From contig JAJSPD010000014.1 of NCBI GenBank assembly GCA_021307315.1, positions 372,001 through 436,000 of the forward strand: a DNA stretch of 64,000 nt. The letters run 5' to 3'. The notes below the pieces were generated by a model. It did no database searches, had not been told where the DNA came from, and was given only the letters and a program-made list of their open reading frames with translations. Both the position numbers and the translations under genes were made by a program. Origin of the DNA: Bisporella sp. PMI_857 (taxonomy: Eukaryota; Ascomycota; Leotiomycetes; Helotiales; Helotiaceae). Shown piece after piece: positions 9,609 through 20,851 of the stretch (position 1 is its first letter; every line of letters begins with the position of its first letter).

Positions 9609-10617
9609 ATGACAACATCTCCAGAGGGTATATCGAGCAATGGACTTACATATGTCAAAGCAGTTTCCCCAGAGAAGGGTCAGACAAAATACCCTTTCTG
9701 GTTTGGAGGTAGTTCTGCGTCAATGGCAGCATGTGTGACCCACCCTTTGGACCTAGGTTAGTTTTGCAATCTTGAATTTTCTCAAATAGAATCATAATAC
9801 TCCTTCAGTCAAGGTGCGGTTACAAATATGCGAGACTGGAGTCCCAAGGTCAATGGTTCGGATGTTTCCCTACATAATCTCGCACGAAGGCCTTTTTGGC
9901 CTATACTCGGGATTTACAGCCGCAATCATGCGTCAGATGACATACTCCACCGTTCGTTTTGGTGTTTACGAAGACTTGAAATACCGATATACACCCAAAC
10001 CAACAGTATCGAATCCAAACCCAAGGCTTTCTATAATCGAACTCGCTTTTTTGTCAAGTATGGCGGGAGGTATTGGAGGAATTGTAGGAAATCCTGGTGA
10101 TGTGCTGAACGTTCGTATGCAATCGGATGGGGGGAAACCACCTAATTTGAGGCGCAATTACAAAAATGCGATAGATGGATTGATTCAAATGGTGCATAAG
10201 GAAGGTCTCGGCAGTATATTTCGTGGCGTTGGGCCGAATGCCGGTCGTGCCTGTTTGATGAATGCCTCGCAACTAGCATCCTATGATGTCTTCAAATCAC
10301 TCTACATGAAGCATCTTCGTCTTTCTGATAATGTTGTCACGCATCTAGCTGCATCCGTTTCAGCTGGGTTTGTGGCGACAACAGTATGCTCTCCTGTCGA
10401 TGTTATCAAGACCAGAATTATGAGCGATAGCACAGTACCACTGGTACAGATGTTACGTAAGATAGTCCGATCAGAGGGGAGACTTTGGATTTTTAGAGGC
10501 TGGGTGCCAAGTTTCATAAGACTCGGCCCACAGACAGCGTGTACCATGTTGTTCTTTGAGCAACATAAGAGGTTCTATGGACACCTAAGAAGGATAGATA
10601 ACCAATACAACATGTAG
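9609..10617 (+). CDS. DIC1: Mitochondrial carrier, dicarboxylate (DIC1) type
   Basis: Two exons, 9609-9756 and 9809-10617, giving 318 aa. The intron splits the Val codon of the first carrier signature, PLDLVKVRLQ. Three mitochondrial carrier repeats are visible: the first with PLDLVK, the second with NPGDVLNVRMQSD, the third with SPVDVIKTRIMSD. The second signature has the PxDVxNVRMQ form typical of the dicarboxylate/oxaloacetate branch. Each repeat has the following aromatic, Gly-rich helix (GLFGLYSGF, GSIFRGVGPN, LWIFRGWVPS). Such carriers exchange malate, succinate or phosphate across the inner mitochondrial membrane. Its position beside a SUGCT-like transferase suggests it supplies or removes dicarboxylates for that pathway. 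It could be a duplicated, pathway-dedicated copy rather than the housekeeping DIC1; the symbol is therefore provisional. Confidence 0.85.
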
Positions 10618-10750
10618 ATTTACATCAAATAGTTTTGAAATAAGCAGCTATATGAACGAGAGCCTCAACGCGACTATTTAAATATAGAGTAGAAAGAAGC
10701 AGCGAACCTTCCAATACATTATGTGAAATGGTATTGAATGAAGTTTATGT

Positions 10751-10993
10751 CTTGGTGCGCTTGCCCAAGCTTTACGTTGCCGCTACATACAGATCGGTAA
10801 GCCTATTGATCTTGATAATTTGGTGCTTAACAGAAAGACTGTGGTCCAACTGGCAAAAGATTCTGAGTTTGATATGTCGGTATGGCTAAATAACCTCTCC
10901 GGAACATACGAGCTCTTATTTGAAAATACTGGAGATATGGACAAACTAGAGCTAGCTGTCAGCATAGCAGAGGACTACTCTCCAAAGCTGTAA
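10751..10993 (+). pseudogene. TPR-protein fragment
   Basis: An 80-codon in-frame segment ends in TAA and encodes two degenerate repeat units: LGALAQALRCRYIQIGKP followed by LNNLSGTYELLFENTGDMD and LELAVSIAEDYSP. This is the pattern of the TPR repeats (LGNxLxxRYExTGDxxDLExAIxL) found in fungal TPR-CHAT and NLR-like proteins. An upstream in-frame stop (TGA near 10739) and the absence of further repeats show that only a piece remains. Confidence 0.5.
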
Positions 10994-11248
10994 CTTCGTT
11001 ACTACGATTCTAGTTTGCCGCTATTTCAGTCAATACAGTACAGTGCGCCGTTTTTCAACATGCTCTAAGCGAAGCATTTCTTTCCATTAATCCTTTTCTA
11101 AGCCAAGTGGCGCATCTATATATAATTCCAACCCCTTCAGAACTTCAAGCTCAATTTCTTCCCCAACACCTGATTTAGTAAAGCCCTCTCCTTGAAAGCT
11201 CTTTCGAAAGGTCTGGGAGTATAGCACCGAGGACAACATCTCTCAGTC

Positions 11249-11524
11249 TACGGATTTCGACGGTTCAAGACTTCTCACTTGGTGAACCTTCGTCTCATCG
11301 TGCAAGAGATTGCTAAACTAGAGCACAAAATATATCAAGTTGGGCACCGTGGGAGCGATCCGACCTTAAAGCATAAAGGTAAACTCGGTCCTCGTTTTAG
11401 CAAGATAAATGCGGATGGTCATAAACAAAGCGATATTATGATGCGCGGAACACTTAATAAGTTGCGGGATCTGCTTAGAGGCTATGGTATGATGATAATC
11501 GCCCGCGTACGAAATTCACGATGA
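11249..11524 (+). pseudogene. DUF6594-like fragment
   Basis: In-frame segment of about 90 codons: YGFRRFKTSHLVNLRLIVQE, then an acidic/basic helix (KLEHKIYQVG) and LNKLRDLLRGYG. The FRRF...L..LQ.E...LE pattern resembles the N-terminal part of fungal DUF6594 proteins, which normally continue to C-terminal membrane helices; those are missing here. Low certainty on the family. Confidence 0.3.
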
Positions 11525-12690
11525 CGACCTTACAGACGATTAGATGAAGCCCTCGCTTCCTTTAACAAAGCCTTATCCATGGAAACTTTCTTTTTGATCG
11601 ACGATCAACATCAGTGCGGGGAAAGAACAGACCTCCATCCCATATGAAATGTACCAAACACGCCTTGCGCGAGTAGATCTCGGTCCTAGGACCGTACACG
11701 GCGGTTTTCATCTCTACACCCAGGAAGCTACAGGGCATTCGGTGTGTGGGAAATCTCTCAGAACTTTAAGTATGACGAAGAGGAGACCTGCAGAAACTCT
11801 ATGCCAGACTTCAAGAGCTCATACCAAAATAAAATCTTCACCGCAGAGCTAGCCTCTCGAGTCCTGGTGGCGCTGGTTATGGTATCTTACCAGCAAAGCT
11901 AGTCAACCCGCCTGATCACGGTTTCCATTTAGATTGTAATATTTTCGCTTCTTGTCTCCACTGCGGTAAAGACATCGGCAATTCTCCCGGCCTTCGTCTC
12001 GCGTAGCCGAGCGAAAGTGGGTGGCATTGAAATACAGCTAGCCTTCAGCATGTCGGAACCTTGAAATCCAGGCCTAACGGATCGATGTTGAAAGGCTTCC
12101 TGTAAAGTTTATATAAGCATAAATACACAACATTGTACTGTGCAAATCACGCGTGTGTATACGGCCTGCGTATATGTCAATATTACCCCATCCCTTGGTC
12201 AAAACATAACCAACTTTCGCATAGCATTCCGCTCTGATTGTCCTAAGGGCGATATACTTCTAGAAATATTACTCATCGAATCGGCTAGTATGAAGCGGGG
12301 TTCTTGGATATTTAGTATCGCTCCTTCAGACATTTCTAGCCAACACACTCCTATCTCGACATAACGAGAGTTTCGACGTTCTCACTGAAATATAGGAAAT
12401 GGAGAGCTTTTTTTTGGTACATGAAGGTCTATGATGTATTGAAGGCTGGGCGTACTGTGCGGTGGAAGATAGAAAGAAATGTCTCCTTATGATTATCTAT
12501 CCACGCTGTGACGCAGATGATCCTGATGGCTTGAAGAAACGTAATTGTTGGAAGGTTTTAGAGACAAGCTGATACTTTGCCGTACTGCATCTTTGTTTGT
12601 GAAAGCAGATGTTTATCATTTGCATATGAATGGATTATGTACGAGGCAAATATCTCTCGAAAGTAAGTTGGATATCGCTATATTACTAGC

Positions 12691-14283
12691 TTACAATACA
12701 CACTGCCAATTAGCAGGATCCTTCACACTTCCGGATCCCTTGTAGACATTCCGATAAGGATACCGACAATGCGCCCTCTTATAATCAACCCCCAAGCTCG
12801 CCGACCCGTTGACGAACCTCGCTCCCGTGATCGTCTCAGGCGCAACTCCCTGCTCAACCCACCTTACCACGGCAGACAACACATTCTCGCTAGGATCCAA
12901 GCTACTATACCCGCCTAAGCGATTGCCAATATTCCACGCGCCATTTCCACCAGAACAGTGCGCCATCCCGCTAATTCGGAACAAACGGTAGAACTCATCC
13001 AGCTTGGCTGGTGGTAAGCCCATGGTCTGCGACACGTGCTGATAGTACTCGTTCGAGTTCGCCGACGTGATGATGTTGTCCGCCTGGCCGTGATAGTGCA
13101 GGATCTTGGAGCCGCGGGACCGGATAGGGCTTAGATCGCCCTTCCATGTGCTGATGTCGGCTGGGTTTAGGTTGTAAGCATAGGCCCACTGCTCTGGAGT
13201 GAGGATAGACGTGTCGAGATTTGGATTGTTGTAAATCGCGTACTTGAACCAGTGGTCTGTGTACAAAAATTGGGAGGCTGCGTAAATTCCGTATGTAGAG
13301 GCGATCAGGCCTGGGGCTGGCTGGAGGCGCGGATAGACAAAGTCGCCGTTGACGCCATGGAGGTCTGAGAAGACTTTTCGGACCGTGGCAGCTTGCTTAC
13401 CGGTTATGCAGGTAGAGCTATTGGAAGTGCCACAAATGAGCGTCTCCGGCTTGAAGGTGCAGAGACTTGGCTCTTCAATAATGCCGTCTGCTGCACCGTC
13501 GAGAGCATCGCATTGCCTTAGGAGTTCGGCATCTAGAGCACTCCACGTGCTGCTAGGGGGATAGCCATCTGCACCAGCCTGCACAATAAGCCCGTGGAAC
13601 CAGCCAGACCAAGAGGTCAGGTTGTTGAACGAGAACGCCGGTGCGCCTGCGACGATACCATCAAACTCTTCCGGGAAGTCTTGCGCGATTTTGAATCCCT
13701 GGCGCCCTCCTGTTGAACAACCAAGGTAGTAGGATTTCTTGTGCGCCTTGCCGTAGAACGATTTGGTCAGCTCCTTGCCAACTGAGGCAGAGGTTCTCAA
13801 CGCACGCCATGAGAAATCAGTCACGACTTCAATGTTATTGAGGAAAAGCGTCCCGTTCATACCCCAATGCCCATTGTTGGAGCCCGAAGTTGCAAATCCT
13901 TGGGACGAGGTGTAGTCCATGTCACTGTATTGTATGCAGCCGCCAATGCCTCCGTTTCCGGTGGCCAGGAAGCGTCCCGTCCAGTTTCGAGGAAGCCATA
14001 GTTCCATGTACGTGGATGATCGGCTAGACGTCGCTAGATCCAATACCAGCCGGCAGAAATCTGATGATACTTGGGTCGTTTGGCTGCCACATGACGCTGG
14101 TATTAAGGTGTTGGTGATATTGGAGCCCGCGGTCACCACCGCATGAGACACCAAAGTTGCATTCTTAATACCCGTAGCAAAACTAGCACACTTCTGATCG
14201 AAAGTGGTAGCCTGAGCAGTGGGCAATAAAGATGATAGGACGACTGCCGTCGCCGCAACCAAGACAGACTTTACTCCGACCAT
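12691..14283 (-). CDS. Secreted tannase/feruloyl esterase family protein
   Basis: Intronless gene of 530 aa from the ATG at 14283; an in-frame ATG at 14340 would add 19 residues. The chosen start gives a clean signal peptide (about residues 1-25, ending TAQA). The protein has the tannase-family serine hydrolase layout: catalytic Cys-Ser in YYLGCSTGGRQG (C189-S190), the Asp in HYHGQADNII (D402) and the paired His-Cys in GMAHCSGG (H442-C443); the Cys-Ser and His-Cys pair form the family's disulfide-linked catalytic centre. Conserved GNGG and WGMNG segments lie before it. Such enzymes release gallic or ferulic acid from plant esters, supplying aromatic acids. The gene is more GC-rich than the DNA around it. 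Exact substrate (tannin or feruloyl esters) is not determinable. Confidence 0.92.
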   Translation of the reverse strand: MVGVKSVLVAATAVVLSSLLPTAQATTFDQKCASFATGIKNATLVSHAVVTAGSNITNTLIPASCGSQTTQVSSDFCRLVLDLATSSRSSTYMELWLPRNWTGRFLATGNGGIGGCIQYSDMDYTSSQGFATSGSNNGHWGMNGTLFLNNIEVVTDFSWRALRTSASVGKELTKSFYGKAHKKSYYLGCSTGGRQGFKIAQDFPEEFDGIVAGAPAFSFNNLTSWSGWFHGLIVQAGADGYPPSSTWSALDAELLRQCDALDGAADGIIEEPSLCTFKPETLICGTSNSSTCITGKQAATVRKVFSDLHGVNGDFVYPRLQPAPGLIASTYGIYAASQFLYTDHWFKYAIYNNPNLDTSILTPEQWAYAYNLNPADISTWKGDLSPIRSRGSKILHYHGQADNIITSANSNEYYQHVSQTMGLPPAKLDEFYRLFRISGMAHCSGGNGAWNIGNRLGGYSSLDPSENVLSAVVRWVEQGVAPETITGARFVNGSASLGVDYKRAHCRYPYRNVYKGSGSVKDPANWQCVL

Positions 14284-16084
14284 GATGGAAGTTGTCCCTG
14301 TGGAGAAACTGGAGAGTGCGAGAGCGATTCTCTGCAGCATATCTGCAAGGGCAGCATGGTCCCTATATTATATGCGGTTGATCCTCTGGATGATATTACC
14401 CCTGGCGAGGAAACAAGTTTACATGCTGGGCTACATGATGCTAAGAAATTGTCGGAAAATGTCTTTCGCGAAGATTTTGGAGCCAAACCCCCTCTCAAAC
14501 CAATTGCAACCTCACCATTGACCAACTTACCGCTGCCCACAACGTTGACGCCTCATATACCGGCATTGAGCAACGGCATTTCCTCCTCCCATGTTCCTCT
14601 CTATTCATTCCTGGGCGGCATGTCTACCAAGCGTAGATGCCGCTCGGTGGGCCAGGAGGAGGAGCATCTCCGCAGATTCAGGGGTAGTCCCCCGCACCCG
14701 CACTTATAATTATATACAAGTACCGCATGTGACAAGCGAAGAGAATCCGAGGGACCCGAGAGAGGCTGACGAGTTCTAAGCGAGCGTCCAAAGACTTTTG
14801 TTTGGATAGAAAAAAAATTAAATTCACAAAAGCTTATCTTGCAGAATTCGGTCCGGTAAAGCCTCGGCGTGGGCATCTACCCAGCTCAGTGCGTGCTTAT
14901 ATCTAGGATCGGCTTCACTACCTTTCTTTGTGCATTGCCAAGCAGGGGGAGGATTGAGAAAAGGATATCAGAAGCTGTGTTCTCAAATAAGGGGATTAGT
15001 GATCCACAGGCCCTAGAAGAAAAGGCTTTATATCCTCATTTAGTCACCCGGCTAACGCTTTCTGGCCATGGCATGGCAAGCAAGGCAAAGGGTGAACATG
15101 CCGCGTAACATTGCATAGTGATAAAATGATGTATTTGACAAAAAAAAGGAGCTCCTTAAAAGCTAGGGACGCCTTCAAACTTGGACCTGGGACGGATAAA
15201 AACTTAGCAGGAACACGAGGTGACCGCGGACTAACCAAAGCAACAAAGACATGAAGGGACGGTATAGCACGCGCCCTTCAAACCAAATCATTAATCTCTC
15301 AGGTCATCAGCACGCCATTGCATAAACAACTTATCTAAACCCAACCGTCCGTACTTAGCCTGCATCATTTTAAAAACCATCATAGCATGATGTCATATGA
15401 CGATCGAAGTTGTGTTTATATGTACGTTCCCGAACAACGTAGGGAATAGCCACAACCCGTCACTCGATAGGTGTTATCACCCACCATGACGTGACGTTTA
15501 CTGCTGAATTGGAAACAACACACAAAAAAAAGGAGAGAGAGAGAGAGACATCGGTGGGCCCGCCGGCTTGGGATCATAAATTGGGGGGTATCAAATCCGC
15601 GAGCTTATATCGAAAATATATGTGAAACAACATGGATAATAAAGCGGATATGAGTGGGAGGCTGTGTGTTGCAAAGCAGGGTTACAAGATGGAAGCGCGG
15701 TCATTTTAACTCAAACACCCCATGCGCACGTTGATGGTAGTTCGACTGTAGATTATACCTCGAACAGCTTTCTTTTTACAGCGTGAGATATCCGCGAAGG
15801 AATGATTTTAGTTATGAAGATCAAGGGATTTTTCGAGCGTATTGGACGCATTGAAGGAAAGCCAAGTCTGGTATTGATGGATCGATCCATTGTTACAATA
15901 TTATTAAACGCTCCTGTCCCTTTCGTACACAGCCTCTCCGGAAAGATGCGCCCCGCTATGCATATGCCTACACTCGAAGCTTTTGTACAAACGCCTATTG
16001 GTATATCGCCGATATCTGGTTCCAAAACTCCATAGTATACAATGTCTCTGTGATGTTTCGCCATGTTGTTGTACAGTGTGGTCA
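14284..16084. other. Intergenic region upstream of tannase and downstream of lipin
   Basis: 1.8 kb with no supported gene. It holds the tannase promoter and the lipin 3' region. A GA repeat lies at about 15532-15549. Open frames at 14219-14876 and 15753-16088 lack family features. Confidence 0.6.
15532..15549. repeat. (GA)n microsatellite
   Basis: A short A run followed by GGAGAGAGAGAGAGAGAC; a simple-sequence tract in intergenic DNA. Confidence 0.7.
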
Positions 16085-18873
16085 TCAAACCCTTTTGTCG
16101 TTGGTCTCTTCTCGCTCTAGACCCAGCCCTTTTACACCGGTGATGACTTCAGCGTCAATATCCTCGGTTGGCTGAGATTTATGGGAGTGCACGAGCTGGG
16201 TATTGTCCCCTTCAAATGCTTCTTCTTGATCGGCTCCAGGCGTAATTCCCTCATCATTATCAGACTTGTGGACTGGTTAGCATTTTCTATCCCAGGGGAG
16301 AAAGATATAAGTATCGGGATGCTCGTAATGAATAAAATAAACTTACTTCTTCAGCCTCCAGCATACTCTGAGTCATGGGGTCCTCGTCTATGGATCCAGA
16401 GAGTATGCTTTCTTCCAATCCATTGTAATCGTCATCATACTCAACGGACTCTCGTGACATATAACTTTCGCCTAGCTCATCATTCACTTCCTCGTCACCC
16501 TCATCTTCAATGTCTTCTTCTTCCTCTTCCTCTTTCTCATCACTTTCAGAGTCGCTGAAGTCTTCGATCTCAAGCACAGGCTCGCGCCAATAACTAAAAT
16601 CCGTGAACTCCTCTCCGCCTCCTTTGACTAATGTATTTGTAGGAGGGAAATAATGGTCTACAACTTCACGCATGTTGACATAACTATACTTTAGCTTGTT
16701 CAGACTCAGCAAATCGAGTGATACCTAACATCATCAGCCATTGTTGCTGCTGCGCAAGTGGAAAGCTTCATTGGAAAGCAGGAAATTTTATATATTGGAA
16801 AGCTTACCTCTGCATTGCTGTTGATTGTGAAGATTCTGTTGCTCGGTATGCTTACAGAACGATATGACATTGCGTCTGTTAGCCTATTTCCAAAACCTGC
16901 GTAGAAAGGTCGACGATTCGGTCCGAATAAGTTCTTAATATCGCGCAAGCATGCCATCTTGAAAACCTCTGGCTTACGAATGTACAATTCTCGGCGCAAT
17001 GCCGCGACTGTTCGATCTGGGCTCATGATTGTAGGACCCCTGGGCAGTCGATACCCTTCCTGGACGACACCGCTGAGATACGCACGTGTTGTATCGGCTT
17101 GTCCAACTGATCGCGAAGTCAGATACATAATATTGAACCCATTGTTCACAATTTCTGTGTACAGTTTCGCGACTCCAATATGGGTCCAATCACGTCCGAT
17201 CATATTAAGGACGTGGCCGAGCGCATCCGATTTAGTGATGGTGCCATCGATATCTGATATGACTACTGGAACATCGTAACGCCAAAGATACATGTATGCC
17301 TGGCACGTAGCTCGATTAACGGTGAAGCTCATTGGATTTGGACCGGGCTTTAGTCCTAGTGCTTTCAATTGATCACTTGTCAAACGCAGAGTTTTGGCAT
17401 AGTTCCTGTTTGGATCACCAGCTGTTCCTGGAGGGGTGTTAGGAGGCGTTTGGAGTCCCAGAACTCCTGCTGAATCTGCCCGCCTATGAGATGGTACAAT
17501 TGGCACGCTAGAAGGTATCATATCGCTGTCCGCATCGCTATGGTAGCCAGGATCTGATGCAGCGCTATTTTTCATGTTAGAAATATATGTACACTACCGG
17601 ACATGGTGCCGAATTGCACTCTTTGGAATGAAAGAGGACGGACTTACTCGCTGGTCAAGACTTCTGGATTGCCGAACCCTGCCAAAGCTGCTCTTTGACT
17701 TGCAGCCTCCTTCGCCTCCTCACTGCTATATATCCAAAGGTTTCCGTGTTCATCTGCACCGATCAGAGCACCTATATCATAATTGCCTTCGAGCTCCTCG
17801 GTAAGAATTCTTCGAGCAATAACCTCTGCGCGCAACGAATCCTCATCACTACTTTTCCACCCTGTCATATCCAGCATTAAATCACCGGTTTCCGTCACCT
17901 GTGAAGGGATATTGGATGCCGATAACCTTTCTGATAGAGCTAGAGCACGCTCTATGGCTTCTTTAGTTGGCAGAGGTGGCGGACTCATAGATCTTTCGGT
18001 TTGTGTATCTGAGCGTCCATCATGGCCTAGATTTGGTGTCATAGAACGAGCAACCCGTTCCCGCTCCGTTCCATCAGATATGTGTGTACGGGCTGAGCTT
18101 GGAAGGATTTCGTCCGTATGATGTCTCGGGAACCCATCTGGTCTTGTTGCGACACCTGCCCATTCGCCGGAAATCGGCCGATTCGACTCTGGCGAGCCAG
18201 ATAGGGGCGTAAGAGGATCTGCATAGGTCAGCCATATGTTCTTGAACAACGGTATTAGAGTTGGAAGAGACAATGTTGGACGTACTCAAGTTGCTCGGCC
18301 GTCTTGGTTTCGTAGATGATCCTGTTACACTTCTATTCAAACTGCCTGACCTTGGTTTTCCAGTTATTGTGTCCAAGTCCAAAAAATCTGGTTCTGCCAG
18401 TAGTGGTACGTTGGGATCTCCGTCCGCTGCCAGCGGAGGACTAGATGCTGGTGAAACCAAGGGGGATGTTTGCATAGCCTCTGGGATATTCTCAGAGGTC
18501 TCGAAAACAAAAAACGCTTCTCCTCCTTCTCCAAGCTTCATCGCATAATCTTGTTTGGCATTGTTGACTCTAAATTCGACCTTTTTTTCGTACCTGTATG
18601 TCCGAAGTTAACCTTGGGCTCTTTCACTTCCTCAAAGCAAGCATCCATGCGCCACTCTGGACTAATTTGCCATCTGCAAGGCATTGAATTGTAGGACTTC
18701 ACTCACGGTCGCAGTAGAGAGAACTTTCCAAAGCGCACATGGAAAGGTGAGCAAGCCAAGGTGCCATCCTCCTGCTCAACAACTATTACATCAATGGCAC
18801 CGCTGAGGGTGGCAGGATTGATGGAATTCCATGTTTTCGAGACCGATCCGCTGATACTTCTCACGTATTGCAT
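16085..18873 (-). CDS. ned1: Lipin, phosphatidate phosphatase (Ned1/Pah1 family)
   Basis: Six exons, 18873-18707, 18593-18286, 18218-17648, 17564-16808, 16724-16347 and 16264-16085; total 786 aa with all phases consistent. The N-LIP domain occupies about residues 1-105 ([51 protein letters not shown]). The C-terminal LNS2/HAD domain holds the catalytic DIDGT at about 453-457, followed by [17 protein letters not shown] and [14 protein letters not shown]. The enzyme dephosphorylates phosphatidate to diacylglycerol and links lipid synthesis to nuclear membrane growth. A very acidic run (EKEEEEEED) near the C-terminus resembles the acidic tail that targets Pah1 to its Nem1-Spo7 phosphatase. Several SP/TP sites suggest phospho-control. 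A short G-rich repeat lies about 125-150 bp upstream. Confidence 0.95.
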
Positions 18874-20851
18874 GGCAAATATGGAATGATGGAAAGGATT
18901 AATGCATTGACAAGAATGGGAAAAGATGAATGAACGAAAAATAGTAGCAAAATGGGAATGTTGAATGTTGAGGTTGCTGGGCGGCAGGCGTTGGATGGGG
19001 ATGGGGATGGGGATGGGGATGTGCACAGTCAGCGAGGCTGATGTTGCCGTATGACCGTCTTGGATGGGGCCTGACGTGGGCTTGACGGGCAGCAGTAGCA
19101 GCATCCTGTACGGCACAATACAGAATCTCGGGGAGAGGCCCCTGTCAATCATTCCTGGGCACGCGCTTCAGCCACCAATATTTTTAGGTTGGGGGAACAA
19201 GATAACACCTGTTATTGCTCCTGAAACCAAATATAAAGAGTTTATTGTTATTCGTATGTATACTACCGTATCCATTAGCTAGATGCCCTTTCACCAGTTG
19301 TTTTGCGCGGTAAATATTATCATCAAAGACCATATTTACAGGGTGGTACCGTTGCACTCCTCCCCCCAAAATCTACCGTATGATCAATCCCCCGACTCAT
19401 GTCAATACCAATTTGGCCATACCGAGGCCGCCTTTTCTTTACTCAGTCCCCATCACAAAAATTTTCACGGGTTCAATCGCTACGATTCTACTTCTCTTTA
19501 CTAACTTGTCTATGGCAATCTCGGAGTACAGTACCCGCAAGGGGGAACAGGACATGCGTATGTATTGTTCGTGTGTGGCGCCAGCATTTTTGCATGTGAA
19601 TATATGGAGGGGTTCAAGGTCACAACAGAAGTTTTGTTTTTCGCGAAACGCCACCAGTAAATATATAAGCCATATGTATACACCGCATAAACTTCCTAGA
19701 GAGTGTGTATCACGGTATTTAGTGATACGTGGCTGAAGGAGCCGAGACTTGAATTGGCTAGAGATATATATAATCGGCATCTATGATCTTTGTTTTCTGT
19801 TTTAATAGAGAACATATCCGCAAATTCTATCCCCCTTAGGTCTGGTATTTATCACTGAAATCAACCATTTCAATGGGAACCTTGGGAAGGAATTACATCA
19901 TACTGATAACAGTTTACTAAAGCATATTAAGATTCACGGCATTGGTTACATCCCTTCACCCACATGATTGGGACTCAATTACACGCACGTTCAGCTCAAT
20001 TACCATGGCATTGGGAAGATTACAAAACTCAAAATATTGGGCTGTCGGCTGCATCACTTCCTCTAGAAACTTTCTCAGCTCATGATTTGGGTCGGGGGAT
20101 GAGGCAACGACCTAGAACCATATCTTTTCCGCTCGTCAACATGCTTCAACTTATATAACTTGAGGTCCTCCCAGCTCTCTAACTCCAGAGCATCAGCATT
20201 CATATCACGAACCACATCTACAATGATGACCTTGCCTCACCCGTCCCCTGCTTTATTGGCTGTTCCAAATTCTGAGCCCGTGTGTCCCTTAAGGTTCAAG
20301 AACCTAACCCAAAATGCTATTTTCTTTTTTTCAGCTCATAACACCAGTTTGGCCCCAAAGTCCGGGCAGCCATTGTAGTATCTTCCAACCTCTCTCTTTT
20401 TTTCTTCTTCTTCTCTCTTCCATCATGTCTTCTTTCTTAGCCCACATCACTATTATGTGGATGCTCATGTTTGTTGGTTTTGATATATGCCAAGGCCCGG
20501 TAATGGAAAACCTGAGTCCCCTGTCGCATTCGGCATTCTTTTCCGCTGCCCTCATTGGTCATGCATGGAGATCTCCATCCACAACACAGCTTGCAAGTCA
20601 GACGCCGTTGCAGCACCGGAAGCAGCACTAGCAGCATCCTTAGATGGCCGTTGAGAATCCTCATACTCTATTCCTTCACAACATATCTGCCCACGCTGCT
20701 CTTCTCCTTAGCATCCACCAACCCCGGCAAGTTTGCACTCTTATGGAAACGCCTGCCGCCGACGCACAGCAGCTCTCTCTTCGGTCCTGATTTGCCTTCA
20801 ACGCATGAATCAGCATTGCCAACTCTTGTTCAGTGCGACAGACCACTCTGC
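18874..20851. other. Divergent intergenic region between lipin and the FN3 gene
   Basis: About 2 kb, no confirmed gene. It contains the lipin promoter with a GGGGAT repeat, and a pyrimidine-rich tract at about 20388-20424 just before an ATG. The FN3 gene might have further 5' sequence here (open frames at 20314-20631 and 20561-20851), but no splice connection could be proven. Confidence 0.5.
18997..19020 (+). repeat. (GGGGAT)4 tandem repeat, possible G-quadruplex
   Basis: Four perfect GGGGAT units give four G4 runs with two-base loops on the plus strand, 124-148 bp upstream of the lipin start on the minus strand. Confidence 0.85.

Larger units (their letters stand above)
10618..12690. other. 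Gene-poor stretch with decayed fragments
   Basis: About 2 kb without an intact gene. Two remnants (TPR type and DUF6594-like) are listed separately. In 11525-12690 only short open frames were found and no family was recognised. It is a boundary between the metabolic group and the tannase gene. Confidence 0.55.

Noticed and set aside
14284..14340. Earlier ATG of the tannase (14340)
   Set aside because: It would put 19 residues before a clean signal peptide; the ATG at 14283 is preferred, though the longer form cannot be excluded.
15753..16088. 111-codon minus-strand open frame beside the lipin 3' end
   Set aside because: No family features, and it overlaps the lipin stop and 3' flank.
18598..18706. 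Reading the lipin segment 18598-18700 as an extra exon
   Set aside because: Splicing 18707 directly to 18593 gives LLRP-YEKKVEF, the conserved N-LIP sequence; the extra exon would break it.
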